Positions 25,144-33,474 of a DNA stretch of 64,000 nucleotides are shown piece after piece. Numbering within the stretch: the stretch's first letter is position 1; every line of letters starts with the position of its first letter. Source of the DNA: JALZAA01 sp035316025 (GTDB lineage: Bacteria; Actinomycetota; Acidimicrobiia; IMCC26256; JACDBD01); NCBI GenBank assembly GCA_035316025.1, contig DATFXL010000053.1:1-64000 (forward strand), given 5' to 3'. Position numbers and translations under genes: made by a program. The notes under the pieces are model-generated. The model ran no database searches and was not told the origin of the DNA. It was given only the letters and a program-made list of their open reading frames with translations.

Positions 25144-25662
25144 GTGGCCACAGCACTATGCCCGGGTTCGTTCGACCCGGTGACGAACGGGCATCTCGAC
25201 ATCATCGAGCGGACGGCGCGCCACTTCGACGACGTCATCGTCGCTGTGATCCGCAACCCGCAGAAGTCGGAGTCTCTGTTCACGCTGGAGGAACGCCAGG
25301 AGATGCTGCGCGAGGTGACGGCGCACCTTCCGAACGTCCGCATCGACTTCTTCAAGGGCCTGCTCGTCGACTACGCCAAGGAGCACGACGCCCAGGCGAT
25401 CGTGAAGGGCCTGCGGGCGTTGTCGGACTTCGACTACGAGCTGCAGATGGCGCAGATGAACGAGCGCCTGTCAGGGATCGACACCTTTTTCATCTCGACG
25501 AGCCCGCAGTACTCGTTCCTGTCGTCGAGTCTGGTGCGGGAAGTCGCCCGCTTCGGTGGGGACGTCACCAACATGGTGCCGCCGGCGGTCGCGAAGCGTC
25601 TGAACGAGCGGTTCGGCGACCGGGCCGGTGGGGACGGCCGGGAGGGCGAGGGCGACTTGTGA
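25144..25662 (+). CDS. coaD: Phosphopantetheine adenylyltransferase
   Basis: 172 residues. ALCPGSFDPVTNGHLDIIERTA holds the TxGH nucleotidyltransferase motif, and FISTSPQYSFLSSSLVREVA the second ATP motif. It transfers AMP to 4'-phosphopantetheine in coenzyme A synthesis, the penultimate step. It has about 10 extra Gly/Glu-rich residues at the C-terminus (GGDGREGEGDL). GTG 25144 has AGGGAG upstream; its stop overlaps the next GTG. Confidence 0.96.
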   Translation: MATALCPGSFDPVTNGHLDIIERTARHFDDVIVAVIRNPQKSESLFTLEERQEMLREVTAHLPNVRIDFFKGLLVDYAKEHDAQAIVKGLRALSDFDYELQMAQMNERLSGIDTFFISTSPQYSFLSSSLVREVARFGGDVTNMVPPAVAKRLNERFGDRAGGDGREGEGDL

Positions 25663-26246
25663 GCGACCAAGCCGCGTACGACGTCGAGAGCATCCTGCTG
25701 CGGCTCAAGGAGCTGGTGGAGGCGGGTCGCTCGATGCCGATGTCGGCGTCGGTGCTCGTCAACCGGGAGGAGTTCCTCGAGCTGCTGGAGGAGGCGATCG
25801 CGACGCTGCCCCAGGAGCTGCGTCAGTCACGGTGGCTGCTCAAGGAACGGGACGAGTTCCTGACCCAGTCGCGACGCGAAGCCGACGACATCATCGAGGC
25901 GGGTCGAGTCCGAGCCGAGCGCATGGTCGAGCGGACCGAGGTCATGCGTGAGTCCCGGCGGGTGGCGCAAACCGTCGTCGACGACGCCGAGGCGTCCGCC
26001 CGACAGCTCCGCCACGAGGCCGAGGACTACGTCGACCAGAAGCTCGCCGGCTTCGAGGTGGTGCTCGAGCGGACGATCGCCGCCGTACAGAAGGGGCGGG
26101 AGCGCCTGCAGGTCGTGATCGAGCCCGAGCCCCAGTTCGACACCGACGCCGAGCCCGAGGAGGCCGGGCCGATGGAGCACGAGCTGGCCCCGGTCGAGGT
26201 CGAGCCGGAGCTGCAGGACAGCTTCTTCGACCAGGACGCGCGCTAG
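25659..26246 (+). CDS. SepIVA-like DivIVA-domain coiled-coil protein
   Basis: 195 residues, almost entirely helical and charged: YDVESILLRLKELVEAGRSMPMSASVLVNREEFLELLEEA, then a long coiled coil (residues 50-150) and an acidic tail. Its place between coaD/rsmD and the DUF177-rpmF-rnc block is that of Rv2927c/SepIVA in mycobacteria, a DivIVA-like protein needed for septation and cell-envelope growth. Assignment rests on length, coiled coil, N-terminal sequence and synteny. GTG 25659 overlaps the coaD stop. Confidence 0.75.
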   Translation: MSDQAAYDVESILLRLKELVEAGRSMPMSASVLVNREEFLELLEEAIATLPQELRQSRWLLKERDEFLTQSRREADDIIEAGRVRAERMVERTEVMRESRRVAQTVVDDAEASARQLRHEAEDYVDQKLAGFEVVLERTIAAVQKGRERLQVVIEPEPQFDTDAEPEEAGPMEHELAPVEVEPELQDSFFDQDAR

Positions 26247-26291
26247 CGCCACGACGGATTCCTTCCAAATTCTGGGAAACGCGCCGCCTGG

Positions 26292-26297
26292 TATCCT
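26292..26297 (+). promoter_or_regulatory. -10-like hexamer TATCCT upstream of DUF177-rpmF operon
   Basis: TATCCT lies in the only sizeable gap of this gene string (26247-26363); it would give a leader of about 60 bases. The -35 position (attctg) matches poorly. Confidence 0.35.
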
Positions 26298-26363
26298 TGA
26301 CCAGGCACGGCGCCCACCGGGGCGGCGCCGGGCCGCAGGATCTTCCACTCCGCCCCTCGCCAC

Positions 26364-26858
26364 ATGACGGCCCACATCCCGGCGCTGCGCATCGACGTCG
26401 CCGACCTCCTGACTCACCCGGCCGCCCGCCGAACCGTGCACCTCGAGGTTCCGGTGGACTCGCTGGCCGGGTCGGCGGCGCGGGTTCCTGAGGACGAACC
26501 CGTCGTGCTCGACCTGGTGCTGGAGCGAGTGCCCGAGGGCATCGTCGTCCGGGGCACGGTCCACGCCGTGTGGCGAGGCACCTGCGGGGTCTGCTTGACC
26601 GACCTGGAGTACGCGGTCACCCCGGAAGTGTCGGAGCTGTTCGAGGCCGACCCGATCGAGGGCGACACGTACCCGCTCGAGGGCCACGAGATCGACCTGG
26701 AGCAGCTCGTCCGCGACGTGGTCCTCCTGGAGCTGCCGCTGGCACCCACGTGCGACGCGACCGGACGCGCGCCGTGTACTCCCGACCTCGTCCCCGAGCG
26801 CGAGCCGCCCCCGACCGATCCGCGCTGGGCCACGCTGTCCGATCTCGACCTGAGCTGA
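26364..26858 (+). CDS. DUF177/YceD family protein
   Basis: 164 residues. The core WRGTCGVCLTDLEYAVTPEVSELF, EIDLEQLVRDVVLLELPLAPTC and a second cysteine (APCTPDL) are the DUF177 signature: two cysteine pairs that may bind metal. The gene sits immediately before rpmF, as in nearly all bacteria, where YceD homologues affect 23S rRNA and ribosome assembly. ATG 26364 is at the end of a GC-rich leader without a clear Shine-Dalgarno. Confidence 0.9.
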   Translation: MTAHIPALRIDVADLLTHPAARRTVHLEVPVDSLAGSAARVPEDEPVVLDLVLERVPEGIVVRGTVHAVWRGTCGVCLTDLEYAVTPEVSELFEADPIEGDTYPLEGHEIDLEQLVRDVVLLELPLAPTCDATGRAPCTPDLVPEREPPPTDPRWATLSDLDLS

Positions 26859-26874
26859 GAGCGAAAGGCATCCG

Positions 26875-27054
26875 ATGGCTGTACCGAAGCGCAAGACCCC
26901 CAGGGGCAAGACCCGGAGTCGCCGCGCCGCCAACTGGCGCCTGACCGCGCCGCCCCGCTCGCTCTGCGCGAACTGCGGCGCCGTGAAGCGGCCGCACGTC
27001 GTCTGCGACAACTGCGGTTGGTACCGCGACCGCCAGGTCGTCGAGGTCGACTAG
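26875..27054 (+). CDS. rpmF: 50S ribosomal protein L32
   Basis: 59 residues: MAVPKRKTPRGKTRSRRAAN, then SLCANCGAVKRPHVVCDNCGWY. Two CxxC pairs (Cys31/34, Cys44/47) make the zinc-binding form. Basic, normal length. GCGAAAGG precedes the ATG at a suitable distance. It ends 5 bases before the plsX start, the conserved rpmF-plsX-acpP arrangement that links ribosome and lipid synthesis. Confidence 0.96.
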   Translation: MAVPKRKTPRGKTRSRRAANWRLTAPPRSLCANCGAVKRPHVVCDNCGWYRDRQVVEVD

Positions 27055-27059
27055 CGCCG

Positions 27060-28061
27060 GTGGCCACCTCGCGCATCACCGTCGCAGTCGACGCGATGGG
27101 CGGCGACCATGCCCCGGGTGAGATCGTCCGCGGCGCGGTCGATGCCGTAACCGAGCTCGACGTCGAGGTGGTGCTGGTCGGACAGGAGCCCGCCGTCGCT
27201 CCGCTGCTTTCCGACGCCGGCGTGCCCGGCGTCGAGCTCGAGCACGCCGAGGAGATCGTGGCCATGGACGAGGACCCGGCCGCCGCCGCCCGGCGCAAGA
27301 AGGACTCGTCGCTGGTCCGCTGCGCGCAGGCCGTCCGCGAGGGGCGGGCCCAGGCGATGGTCGGCGCCGGGAACACCGGGGCGACGATGGCGGCCGCGCT
27401 CTTGCGGCTGGGGCGCATCCGCGGCATCGCCCGCCCCGCGATCGCGATCCCGATCCCCGTGCCGGCAGGCACCCGCCATCAGCTCCTCATCGACGGAGGG
27501 GCGACCGTCGACTGCACGCCCGAATGGCTCGCCCAGTTCGCCCGCATGGGGCGCGAGTACGCACGAACCCGACTGGGCGTCGACGCGCCGACCATCGGCC
27601 TGCTGTCGAACGGCGAGGAGCCCGGAAAGGGTGACGAGCTCCGCAAGAACGTGTTCGGGCTCCTCGAGAAGCTGCCCGGGTTCCATGGCAACGTCGAGGG
27701 TCGAGATCTGATGCACGGGACGGTGGACGTTGTCGTCACCGACGGCTTCACCGGCAACGTCGTGCTCAAGACGCTCGAAGGCGCGCTCCGCGCCGCCGTC
27801 GCTCTCGTTTTCGGTGTGCTCGACTCGACACCGGAGGCGAAGGAGGCGGGCAAGGTTCTCGCCCCCATGCTTCTCGACGCCGCCGGCGTGTTCGACCCCG
27901 ACCTGACCGGAGGCGCAGTGCTGCTCGGCGTCGACGGCGTGTGTGTGATCTCGCACGGCTCGTCGTCGGCCCGGGCGATCGTGAACGCGGTGCGCGTCGC
28001 CAAGGAGTGCGTCGAGACCGGCGTGGTGGGGCGCCTCAAGGAGGCGATCGATGCCGGCTGA
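27060..28061 (+). CDS. plsX: Phosphate acyltransferase PlsX
   Basis: 333 residues. ITVAVDAMGGDHAPGEIVRGAV is the PlsX opening; GAGNTGATMAAALLRLGRIRGIARPAIA and GNVEGRDLMHGTVDVVVTDGFTGNVVLKTLEG are further signatures. It converts acyl-ACP to acyl-phosphate for phospholipid synthesis at the membrane surface. GTG 27060 directly precedes the conserved N-terminus; an earlier in-frame start overlaps rpmF and is rejected. Its 3' end overlaps acpP by 11 bases. Confidence 0.96.
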   Translation: MATSRITVAVDAMGGDHAPGEIVRGAVDAVTELDVEVVLVGQEPAVAPLLSDAGVPGVELEHAEEIVAMDEDPAAAARRKKDSSLVRCAQAVREGRAQAMVGAGNTGATMAAALLRLGRIRGIARPAIAIPIPVPAGTRHQLLIDGGATVDCTPEWLAQFARMGREYARTRLGVDAPTIGLLSNGEEPGKGDELRKNVFGLLEKLPGFHGNVEGRDLMHGTVDVVVTDGFTGNVVLKTLEGALRAAVALVFGVLDSTPEAKEAGKVLAPMLLDAAGVFDPDLTGGAVLLGVDGVCVISHGSSSARAIVNAVRVAKECVETGVVGRLKEAIDAG

Positions 28062-28344
28062 GACGCACGTCGGCCACGGCCCGATCGGTCCCGACGAGGT
28101 GTACCGCATCCTGCGCGAGCGGCTGGCGGAGATCCTCGAGATCGACGAGGACCGCATCAAGCTCGAGTCCGACTTCACCAAGGACCTCGAAGCCGACTCG
28201 CTTGCGCTCATCGAGCTCGTCGAGGCGCTGGAGGAGGAGCTGGGCGAGCGCACGGTCGGATTCAGCATCGACGACGAGGACCTCGGGGACCTCCACACGG
28301 TGCAAGAGGCGGTCGACTACGTCGTCGCCAGGCTCGGGGACTAA
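28051..28344 (+). CDS. acpP: Acyl carrier protein
   Basis: 97 residues, acidic. The phosphopantetheine attachment serine is Ser50 in KDLEADSLALIELVEALEEELG. About 15 residues longer at the N-terminus than E. coli AcpP (MPAETHVGHGPIG). ATG 28051 lies inside the plsX 3' end, so expression is coupled. It serves fatty acid synthesis and acyl donor functions for PlsX. Confidence 0.94.
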   Translation: MPAETHVGHGPIGPDEVYRILRERLAEILEIDEDRIKLESDFTKDLEADSLALIELVEALEEELGERTVGFSIDDEDLGDLHTVQEAVDYVVARLGD

Positions 28345-28346
28345 CC

Positions 28347-29159
28347 GTGCGCGCAGGCCGTCGACGGAGGAAGAAGGAGAGAAAGAAGGACGTCCCGTCC
28401 CGCGAGCTCGACGCCGCGCTCGGGTTCAAGTTCCATGACACCGCGCTGATCGACCGGGCTCTGGCGCACCGCTCATTCTGCGCCGAGCATCCGGACACGC
28501 TGTCGAACGAGCGGCTCGAGTTCCTTGGCGACGCCGTCCTCGGGCTCGTCGTCACCGATTACATGTTCGCCGAGTACCCCGACATGGCCGAGGGGGAGTT
28601 GGCGAAGCTGCGCGCCTCGGTCGTCAACAGTGAGGCGCTCGCCGAGGTCGCACGCGAGGTCCGACTGGGCGCGGCACTTCGGCTCGGCAAAGGGGAAGAG
28701 GCGACGGGCGGCCGTGATAAGCCGTCGATTCTCGCCGACGCCATGGAGGCGGTCATCGCCGCGGTGTATCTGGACGGTGGGTGGGATGCCGCCCGCAAGC
28801 TGGTGTTGCGGCTGCTCGAGCCGCGGATCGTCGAGGGCGCCTCCGGCCCCGGCGGCCACGACTACAAGACCCGCCTGCAGGAGCTTGCCACGCAGACGTT
28901 CGATCAGCTCCCCCGTTACCAGGTGCGACACGAAGGGCCCGACCACTCGAAGCACTTCTTCGCCACCGTGCTGTTGCGCGGCGAGCCGTGGGGCACGGGT
29001 GAGGGCCGATCGAAGAAGCACGCGGAGCAGGCGGCCGCGCGCGTCGCATGGCGACATCTGTGCGAGGTCGCGAACGCCCAGTCGCCCGACGGAGCGCGGC
29101 TGGCGACGAACGGGACCGAGATGTCCCGACCGGAGGACAACGATGCCGGAGTTGCCTGA
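28347..29159 (+). CDS. rnc: Ribonuclease III
   Basis: 270 residues. The catalytic domain has SNERLEFLGDAVLGLVVTDYMF (RNase III signature with Mg-binding Glu/Asp) and ADAMEAVIAAVYLDGG; the C-terminal dsRBD has YKTRLQELATQ and GRSKKHAEQAAARVAW. It processes rRNA precursors and double-stranded RNA. The start GTG 28347 gives a very basic N-terminal extension of about 15 residues (RRRRKKERKK), which might bind RNA or be untranslated if a later start is used; no other start codon fits well. The 3' end overlaps mutM by 17 bases. Confidence 0.95.
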   Translation: MRAGRRRRKKERKKDVPSRELDAALGFKFHDTALIDRALAHRSFCAEHPDTLSNERLEFLGDAVLGLVVTDYMFAEYPDMAEGELAKLRASVVNSEALAEVAREVRLGAALRLGKGEEATGGRDKPSILADAMEAVIAAVYLDGGWDAARKLVLRLLEPRIVEGASGPGGHDYKTRLQELATQTFDQLPRYQVRHEGPDHSKHFFATVLLRGEPWGTGEGRSKKHAEQAAARVAWRHLCEVANAQSPDGARLATNGTEMSRPEDNDAGVA

Positions 29160-29982
29160 GGTCGAGGTGGTTCGCCGCGACCTCGAACGCGAGATCGTCG
29201 GCAAGCGCGTCAAGGCAGTCGACGCCGACGGCATGCGCTCGATCCGTCGGCACCACAACCGCAAGCAGTTCGCGAACCGTCTCGTCGGCAAGCGCGTCAC
29301 CGGGATCGAACGACGTGGCAAGTACATCCTCGCCCGGCTCGATGGCGGCGACGTCCTGGTGATCCATCTCGGCATGTCCGGACAGCTCGTCCGGGCCAAG
29401 GGCGCGCGCGAGTCCATGCCGAAGCACACCCACGTCGTGATCACGTTCACGCAGGGCGGTCAGCTGCGCTTCATCGACCCACGCACGTTCGGCGAGATGT
29501 TCGTGACGGAGCTCGACGGTGTGGAGAAGGAGGTGTCGGAGCTGTCGCACCTCGGGATCGATCCGCTCGAGGACGCGATGTCGTGGGACCGCTTCGGGCG
29601 GCTCGTCGCGTCGAAGCACATGAAGCTGAAGTCGCTCCTGATGGACCAGAAGTTCCTCGCCGGGATCGGCAACATCTACAGCGACGAGATCCTCTTCGGC
29701 GCCGGGTTGCGCTGGGATCGCATGAGCGACTCGCTGTCGTCCGAGGAGATCCGGCGTCTCTACCGCTCCATGGTGGAGACGCTCCAGGAGGCGGTGAAGC
29801 ACCGGGGGTCGTCACTCGCCGACGAGCAGTACGTCGATCTGAACGGGAAGCAGGGCGAGTACCAGCTGTACCACAAGGTCTACGCCCGGGAAGGCGAGGC
29901 GTGCCGCCGCTGCCGCAAGCCGATCGTCCGCCAGCGCGTCGGCGGCCGGTCCACGTTCTTCTGCGAGGCCTGCCAGGTTTGA
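29143..29982 (+). CDS. mutM: Formamidopyrimidine-DNA glycosylase
   Basis: 279 residues. MPELPEVEVVRRDLE begins with the catalytic Pro2-Glu3; LGMSGQLVRAK, FIDPRTFGEMF and GIGNIYSDEILFGAGL follow, and the C-terminal zinc finger is CRRCRKPIV...STFFCEACQ with four cysteines. It excises oxidised purines (8-oxoG) and cuts at AP sites. ATG 29143 overlaps rnc, as often in actinobacteria. Confidence 0.96.
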   Translation: MPELPEVEVVRRDLEREIVGKRVKAVDADGMRSIRRHHNRKQFANRLVGKRVTGIERRGKYILARLDGGDVLVIHLGMSGQLVRAKGARESMPKHTHVVITFTQGGQLRFIDPRTFGEMFVTELDGVEKEVSELSHLGIDPLEDAMSWDRFGRLVASKHMKLKSLLMDQKFLAGIGNIYSDEILFGAGLRWDRMSDSLSSEEIRRLYRSMVETLQEAVKHRGSSLADEQYVDLNGKQGEYQLYHKVYAREGEACRRCRKPIVRQRVGGRSTFFCEACQV

Positions 29983-30263
29983 GCCGCAGCGGCCCCTCGG
30001 TCCGCCGCCGCATCTTCGTCGCCGGTCGGGTGCAGGGGGTGTGGTTCCGGGAGTCGTGCCGCGACCAGGCGCTCGCGTCCGGAGCGGCGGGCTGGGTGCG
30101 CAACCTCGACGACGGACGGGTCGAGGTCGTGCTCGAGGGCCCGCCCGCCGCCGTCGACGCGGTGGTGGCGTGGTGCCGGGACGGGCCGCCGCGTGCCCGC
30201 GTCCACGACGTTGAGGTGCTCCAGGAAGCGCCAGTCGGGGAGCAGGGCTTTCGGGTCCGGTAG
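29979..30263 (+). CDS. acyP: Acylphosphatase
   Basis: 94 residues. RIFVAGRVQGVWFRESCRDQA holds the phosphate-binding loop with its arginine, and GWVRNLDDGRVEVVLEGPP the catalytic asparagine. Hydrolyses acyl phosphates such as acetyl phosphate. The start is TTG 29979, overlapping the mutM stop (TTGA); no other start fits. Its place between mutM and smc matches mycobacteria (Rv2922A). Confidence 0.92.
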   Translation: MSRSGPSVRRRIFVAGRVQGVWFRESCRDQALASGAAGWVRNLDDGRVEVVLEGPPAAVDAVVAWCRDGPPRARVHDVEVLQEAPVGEQGFRVR

Positions 30264-30312
30264 GGGCCGGATTTCCCGTCGGAGCGTCCCCGGCGAGCGC
30301 GATCCTCGTAGG

Positions 30313-30318
30313 TACCAT
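30313..30318 (+). promoter_or_regulatory. -10-like hexamer TACCAT upstream of smc
   Basis: TACCAT lies in the 94-base gap between acyP and smc and would give a leader of about 35 bases containing the AAAGGAGA ribosome binding site at 30341. Confidence 0.35.
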
Positions 30319-30357
30319 CCGACGGCCGCCCAAGTTGCGCAAAGGAGAGCCGGCCGG

Positions 30358-33300
30358 GTGTTCCTCAAGTCGCTGAGCCTGCGGGGCTTCAAGTCCTTCG
30401 CCGACAAGACCCTGCTCCAGTTCGAGCCCGGGGTGACTGTGGTCGTGGGGCCGAACGGGTCGGGCAAGTCGAACCTTGTCGATGCGGTGGCGTGGGTTCT
30501 GGGCGCCCAGGGCCCGCGGACCCTGCGGGGCGGCCGAATGGACGACGTCATCTTCGCCGGGACGCCGGAGCGCTCGGCTTTGGGGCGCGCCGAGGTGTCG
30601 CTCACCATCGATAACACCGCCCACCTCCTGCCGATCGAGTTCTCGGAAGTGACGATTACCCGCACCCTCTTCCGCGACGGCGATTCCGAGTACCAGCTCA
30701 ACGGGGTCACGTGCCGTCTCCTCGACATCCAGGAGCTGCTCTCGGATACCGGCATCGGGCGCCAGCAGCACGTCATCGTCGGGCAGGGGCAGCTGGACGA
30801 GGTGCTCACCGCGCAAGCGAGCGATCGCCGGGCCGTCATCGAGGAGGCGGCCGGCGTGCTCAAGTTCCGCAAGCGCCGCGAGCGCGCCGAACGGCGGCTC
30901 GAGGCCACGGAGGGCAACCTGCTCCGCCTCAACGACCTGGTGCGCGAGGTCGCCCGTCAGCTCCGGCCGCTCGAGAAGCAGGCCGACGCCGCCCGCCGCT
31001 ACGGCGGCGTCGAAGCCGAGCTCCGGGCGATCCGCCTGTACCTGGCCGGTCACGAGATCGCGGGCCGGCAAGCTCGGCTCGAGCGCTTGCACGACGCCCA
31101 CAACGAGAACGCGGAGAAGGAGCGGCTCGTGCGCGCCCGCCTGCGCGAGCTGGATCGTGACGTGCTCGACATCGAGCACTCGCTCACCGCGCTCGGTCGC
31201 GACGACGCTGCCGATGCGCTCGTGCGCGCCGAGACCCTCCGCGAGCGCGGCCGGGGCCTGCGGGCGCTGCTGGTCGAGAAGCAGCGCGGCCTCGAGCGCG
31301 AGCTCACCTCTGCCGCTGACGAGGGCGTGATCGAGACCCTCGTTGCCGACGCCGCCTCCCTGCGGCGCGAGCTCGCCGAGGTCGACGACGAGTCGAGCGC
31401 GCTGGAGCCGAAGCTCGCCGACGTCGAGGCGGCCGAGGAGCAGCTGGCTGCGGAACAGGCGACGCAGGCGGCCGGCGACGGCGGCAACGAGGACGGCGTT
31501 CCCGCCGCCGAGGACCATCTCGCCACCGCCGACGAGCGTTGGCGCGAGGCCGAGGCCGACGCCGCGCGCCGCCGCGCGCGCGTCGAGACGCTGGAGCTCG
31601 CGCTGAGCGCAGCGCGCGCGGGCGCCGGCGCCGAGGCGCTCGCCGACGTCGACGGCGTCGCCGGTCCGCTCGCCGACCACATCGAGATCGAGAGCGGGAC
31701 GGAGACCGCGGTCGCCGTCGGCCTCGGCGAGGCCCTGCAGGCCGTCGTCCTCGAAGGCGGCGACGCTGCTCGCCGGGCCGTCGAACGCGTGAAGGCGGGT
31801 GACGCCCGCGCGCTCGTGCTCGTCGCCGCCGCGCGTCCGGCCGCTGTCGCCAGCCCACCCTCGGTGCCCACCGGCGCCCGTCCGCTGGCCGACTGCGTAC
31901 GGGCGCGCCGCCCCGACCTCGACGGAGTGCTCGCGCGACTGCTGGCGGGCGTCCTGCTCGTCGAGGGCGGATGGCGCGACGCCCTCGACGGCGCGCTCGC
32001 GCATCCAGACGTGGTCGTCGTCACCCGCGACGGCGATCGGCTGGGCGGCGCGGCACCGTGGCGGATCGGCGGCGCGTCGGCACCCACGGTGACCCAGGCC
32101 GCGCTCGACGAGGCCGCCGCCGATGCCGCCGGGGCCGAAACGGCCCGCGCCGCCAGCGAGGCGGCGCGGGCGGAAGCGGCCGCCCACCTCGACGTGGTCC
32201 GCTCGCGCTACCGCGACGCCCGAGCCGCGCGCGCCGCGGCCGCGGCCGACGTCGAGCGCCGCGCGAACGAGGTCGCCAAGATGCGACGCGAGCTCGAGAT
32301 GCGCGTTGCCGCGCTTGCCGAGCGCTGGGCCGTGCTGACTCGCCGGCTCGAAGGCGTCGACGCCCGGCTCTCGAGCCGCGACGCGAGCGAGCAAGCCGTG
32401 GCCGAGGCGCGGCGGGCGTCGTTGGCCCGGCGCGAGCGCGCGTACGGCGAGATCGAGCAACGCTTGACGTCGTCTCTGGCCCAGGTCGACGCCGTCCACG
32501 ACCGGTTGCGCGAACGCCGGCGCCGCCAGTCGGAGGCGGTCCGCTCGTCGGGAGAGCGCCTCGACGCGTTGCGAGCGGAGCGGGCCACCCTCGAGGAGGA
32601 GAGTGCCGAGGCACGCGAGAAACTCAACCGGGCCGAGATCGACGAAGCCGAGACCGGCATGCGGCTCGACAACGCCATCGAGAAGCTGCGGGCCGACTTC
32701 GACTGCGAGCCGGCGGTGGCGCTCGACGCGCCGCAACCGGAAGTACCGGAGGGGACGACCCTCGCCGGCCGGGCACGCGAGCTCGAACGCGAGTTGCGGA
32801 TGCTGGGGCCGATCAACCCGCTCGCGTTGCAGGAGCACAACGCGCTGGCGGAACGGCACGCGTTCCTCCAGCAACAGCTCGACGACGTGAAGGAGAGCAG
32901 GCGGGAGCTCACGCGCGTCATCCGCGCGGTCGACCGTGAGATCGTCACCGTGTTCCAGACCGCTTTCGACGACGTCAGCGAGCACTTCACGGCCCTGTTC
33001 GCGACCCTGTTCCCCGGCGGATCCGGTCGCGTGTCCCTCACCGACCCCGACGACGTCCTCAACACCGGCATCGAGATCGACGCGCGCCCGTCGGGCAAGA
33101 ACGTGCGGCGCCTGTCGCTGCTGTCGGGCGGCGAACGTTCGCTGACCGCGCTCGCGTTCCTGTTCGCCGTGTTCCGTGCCCGGCCGTCACCCTTCTATCT
33201 GCTCGACGAGGTCGAGGCCGCGCTCGACGACGTGAACCTGCATCGATTCCTCGATCTCGTCGACGAGTTCCGCAACGAGGCACAGCTCGTGATCGTCACG

Positions 33301-33429
33301 CACCAGAAGCGGACAATGGAAGCAGGCGACGTGCTGTACGGCGTCTCGATGCCGCCGGGTGGTTCGAGCAAGGTCGTCAGTCAGCGGGTCGAGGAAGCCA
33401 TCCGGAACGCGGAGCCGGCGCCCGCCTGA
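30358..33429 (+). CDS. smc: Chromosome segregation protein SMC
   Basis: 1023 residues. FLKSLSLRGFKSFADKT and VVVGPNGSGKSNLVDAVAWVLG (Walker A near residue 35) open the ATPase head; coiled coils flank a hinge at about residues 430-560 (GVAGPLADHIEIESG...RDGDRLGG); the C-terminal head has the signature LSLLSGGERSLTALAFLF near 920 and Walker B PFYLLDEVEAALDD. It forms the condensin ring that organises the chromosome. It is about 100-170 residues shorter than usual SMC (1150-1200), all in the arms, which are Ala/Arg/Glu-rich. GTG 30358 follows a strong AAAGGAGA. Confidence 0.96.
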   Translation: MFLKSLSLRGFKSFADKTLLQFEPGVTVVVGPNGSGKSNLVDAVAWVLGAQGPRTLRGGRMDDVIFAGTPERSALGRAEVSLTIDNTAHLLPIEFSEVTITRTLFRDGDSEYQLNGVTCRLLDIQELLSDTGIGRQQHVIVGQGQLDEVLTAQASDRRAVIEEAAGVLKFRKRRERAERRLEATEGNLLRLNDLVREVARQLRPLEKQADAARRYGGVEAELRAIRLYLAGHEIAGRQARLERLHDAHNENAEKERLVRARLRELDRDVLDIEHSLTALGRDDAADALVRAETLRERGRGLRALLVEKQRGLERELTSAADEGVIETLVADAASLRRELAEVDDESSALEPKLADVEAAEEQLAAEQATQAAGDGGNEDGVPAAEDHLATADERWREAEADAARRRARVETLELALSAARAGAGAEALADVDGVAGPLADHIEIESGTETAVAVGLGEALQAVVLEGGDAARRAVERVKAGDARALVLVAAARPAAVASPPSVPTGARPLADCVRARRPDLDGVLARLLAGVLLVEGGWRDALDGALAHPDVVVVTRDGDRLGGAAPWRIGGASAPTVTQAALDEAAADAAGAETARAASEAARAEAAAHLDVVRSRYRDARAARAAAAADVERRANEVAKMRRELEMRVAALAERWAVLTRRLEGVDARLSSRDASEQAVAEARRASLARRERAYGEIEQRLTSSLAQVDAVHDRLRERRRRQSEAVRSSGERLDALRAERATLEEESAEAREKLNRAEIDEAETGMRLDNAIEKLRADFDCEPAVALDAPQPEVPEGTTLAGRARELERELRMLGPINPLALQEHNALAERHAFLQQQLDDVKESRRELTRVIRAVDREIVTVFQTAFDDVSEHFTALFATLFPGGSGRVSLTDPDDVLNTGIEIDARPSGKNVRRLSLLSGGERSLTALAFLFAVFRARPSPFYLLDEVEAALDDVNLHRFLDLVDEFRNEAQLVIVTHQKRTMEAGDVLYGVSMPPGGSSKVVSQRVEEAIRNAEPAPA

Positions 33430-33459
33430 CCCGAGGCGGATCCGCCGCTCGGCCGGCGG

Positions 33460-33465
33460 TAGGTT
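33460..33465 (+). promoter_or_regulatory. -10-like hexamer TAGGTT, leaderless mscS-like gene
   Basis: TAGGTT ends 9 bases before ATG 33475; no Shine-Dalgarno between them. Confidence 0.45.
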
Positions 33466-33474
33466 CGCCCGGAC

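Noticed and set aside
31600..32250. Apparent low-complexity insertion in smc (Ala/Arg-rich)
   Set aside because: It corresponds to coiled-coil arms and hinge; composition is normal for a GC-rich SMC.
29812..32985. 1057-codon open frame on the minus strand opposite smc
   Set aside because: Mirror of a GC-rich gene: it covers the real smc with intact ATPase motifs, and its own product is Arg/Ala/Leu-rich with no recognisable domain.
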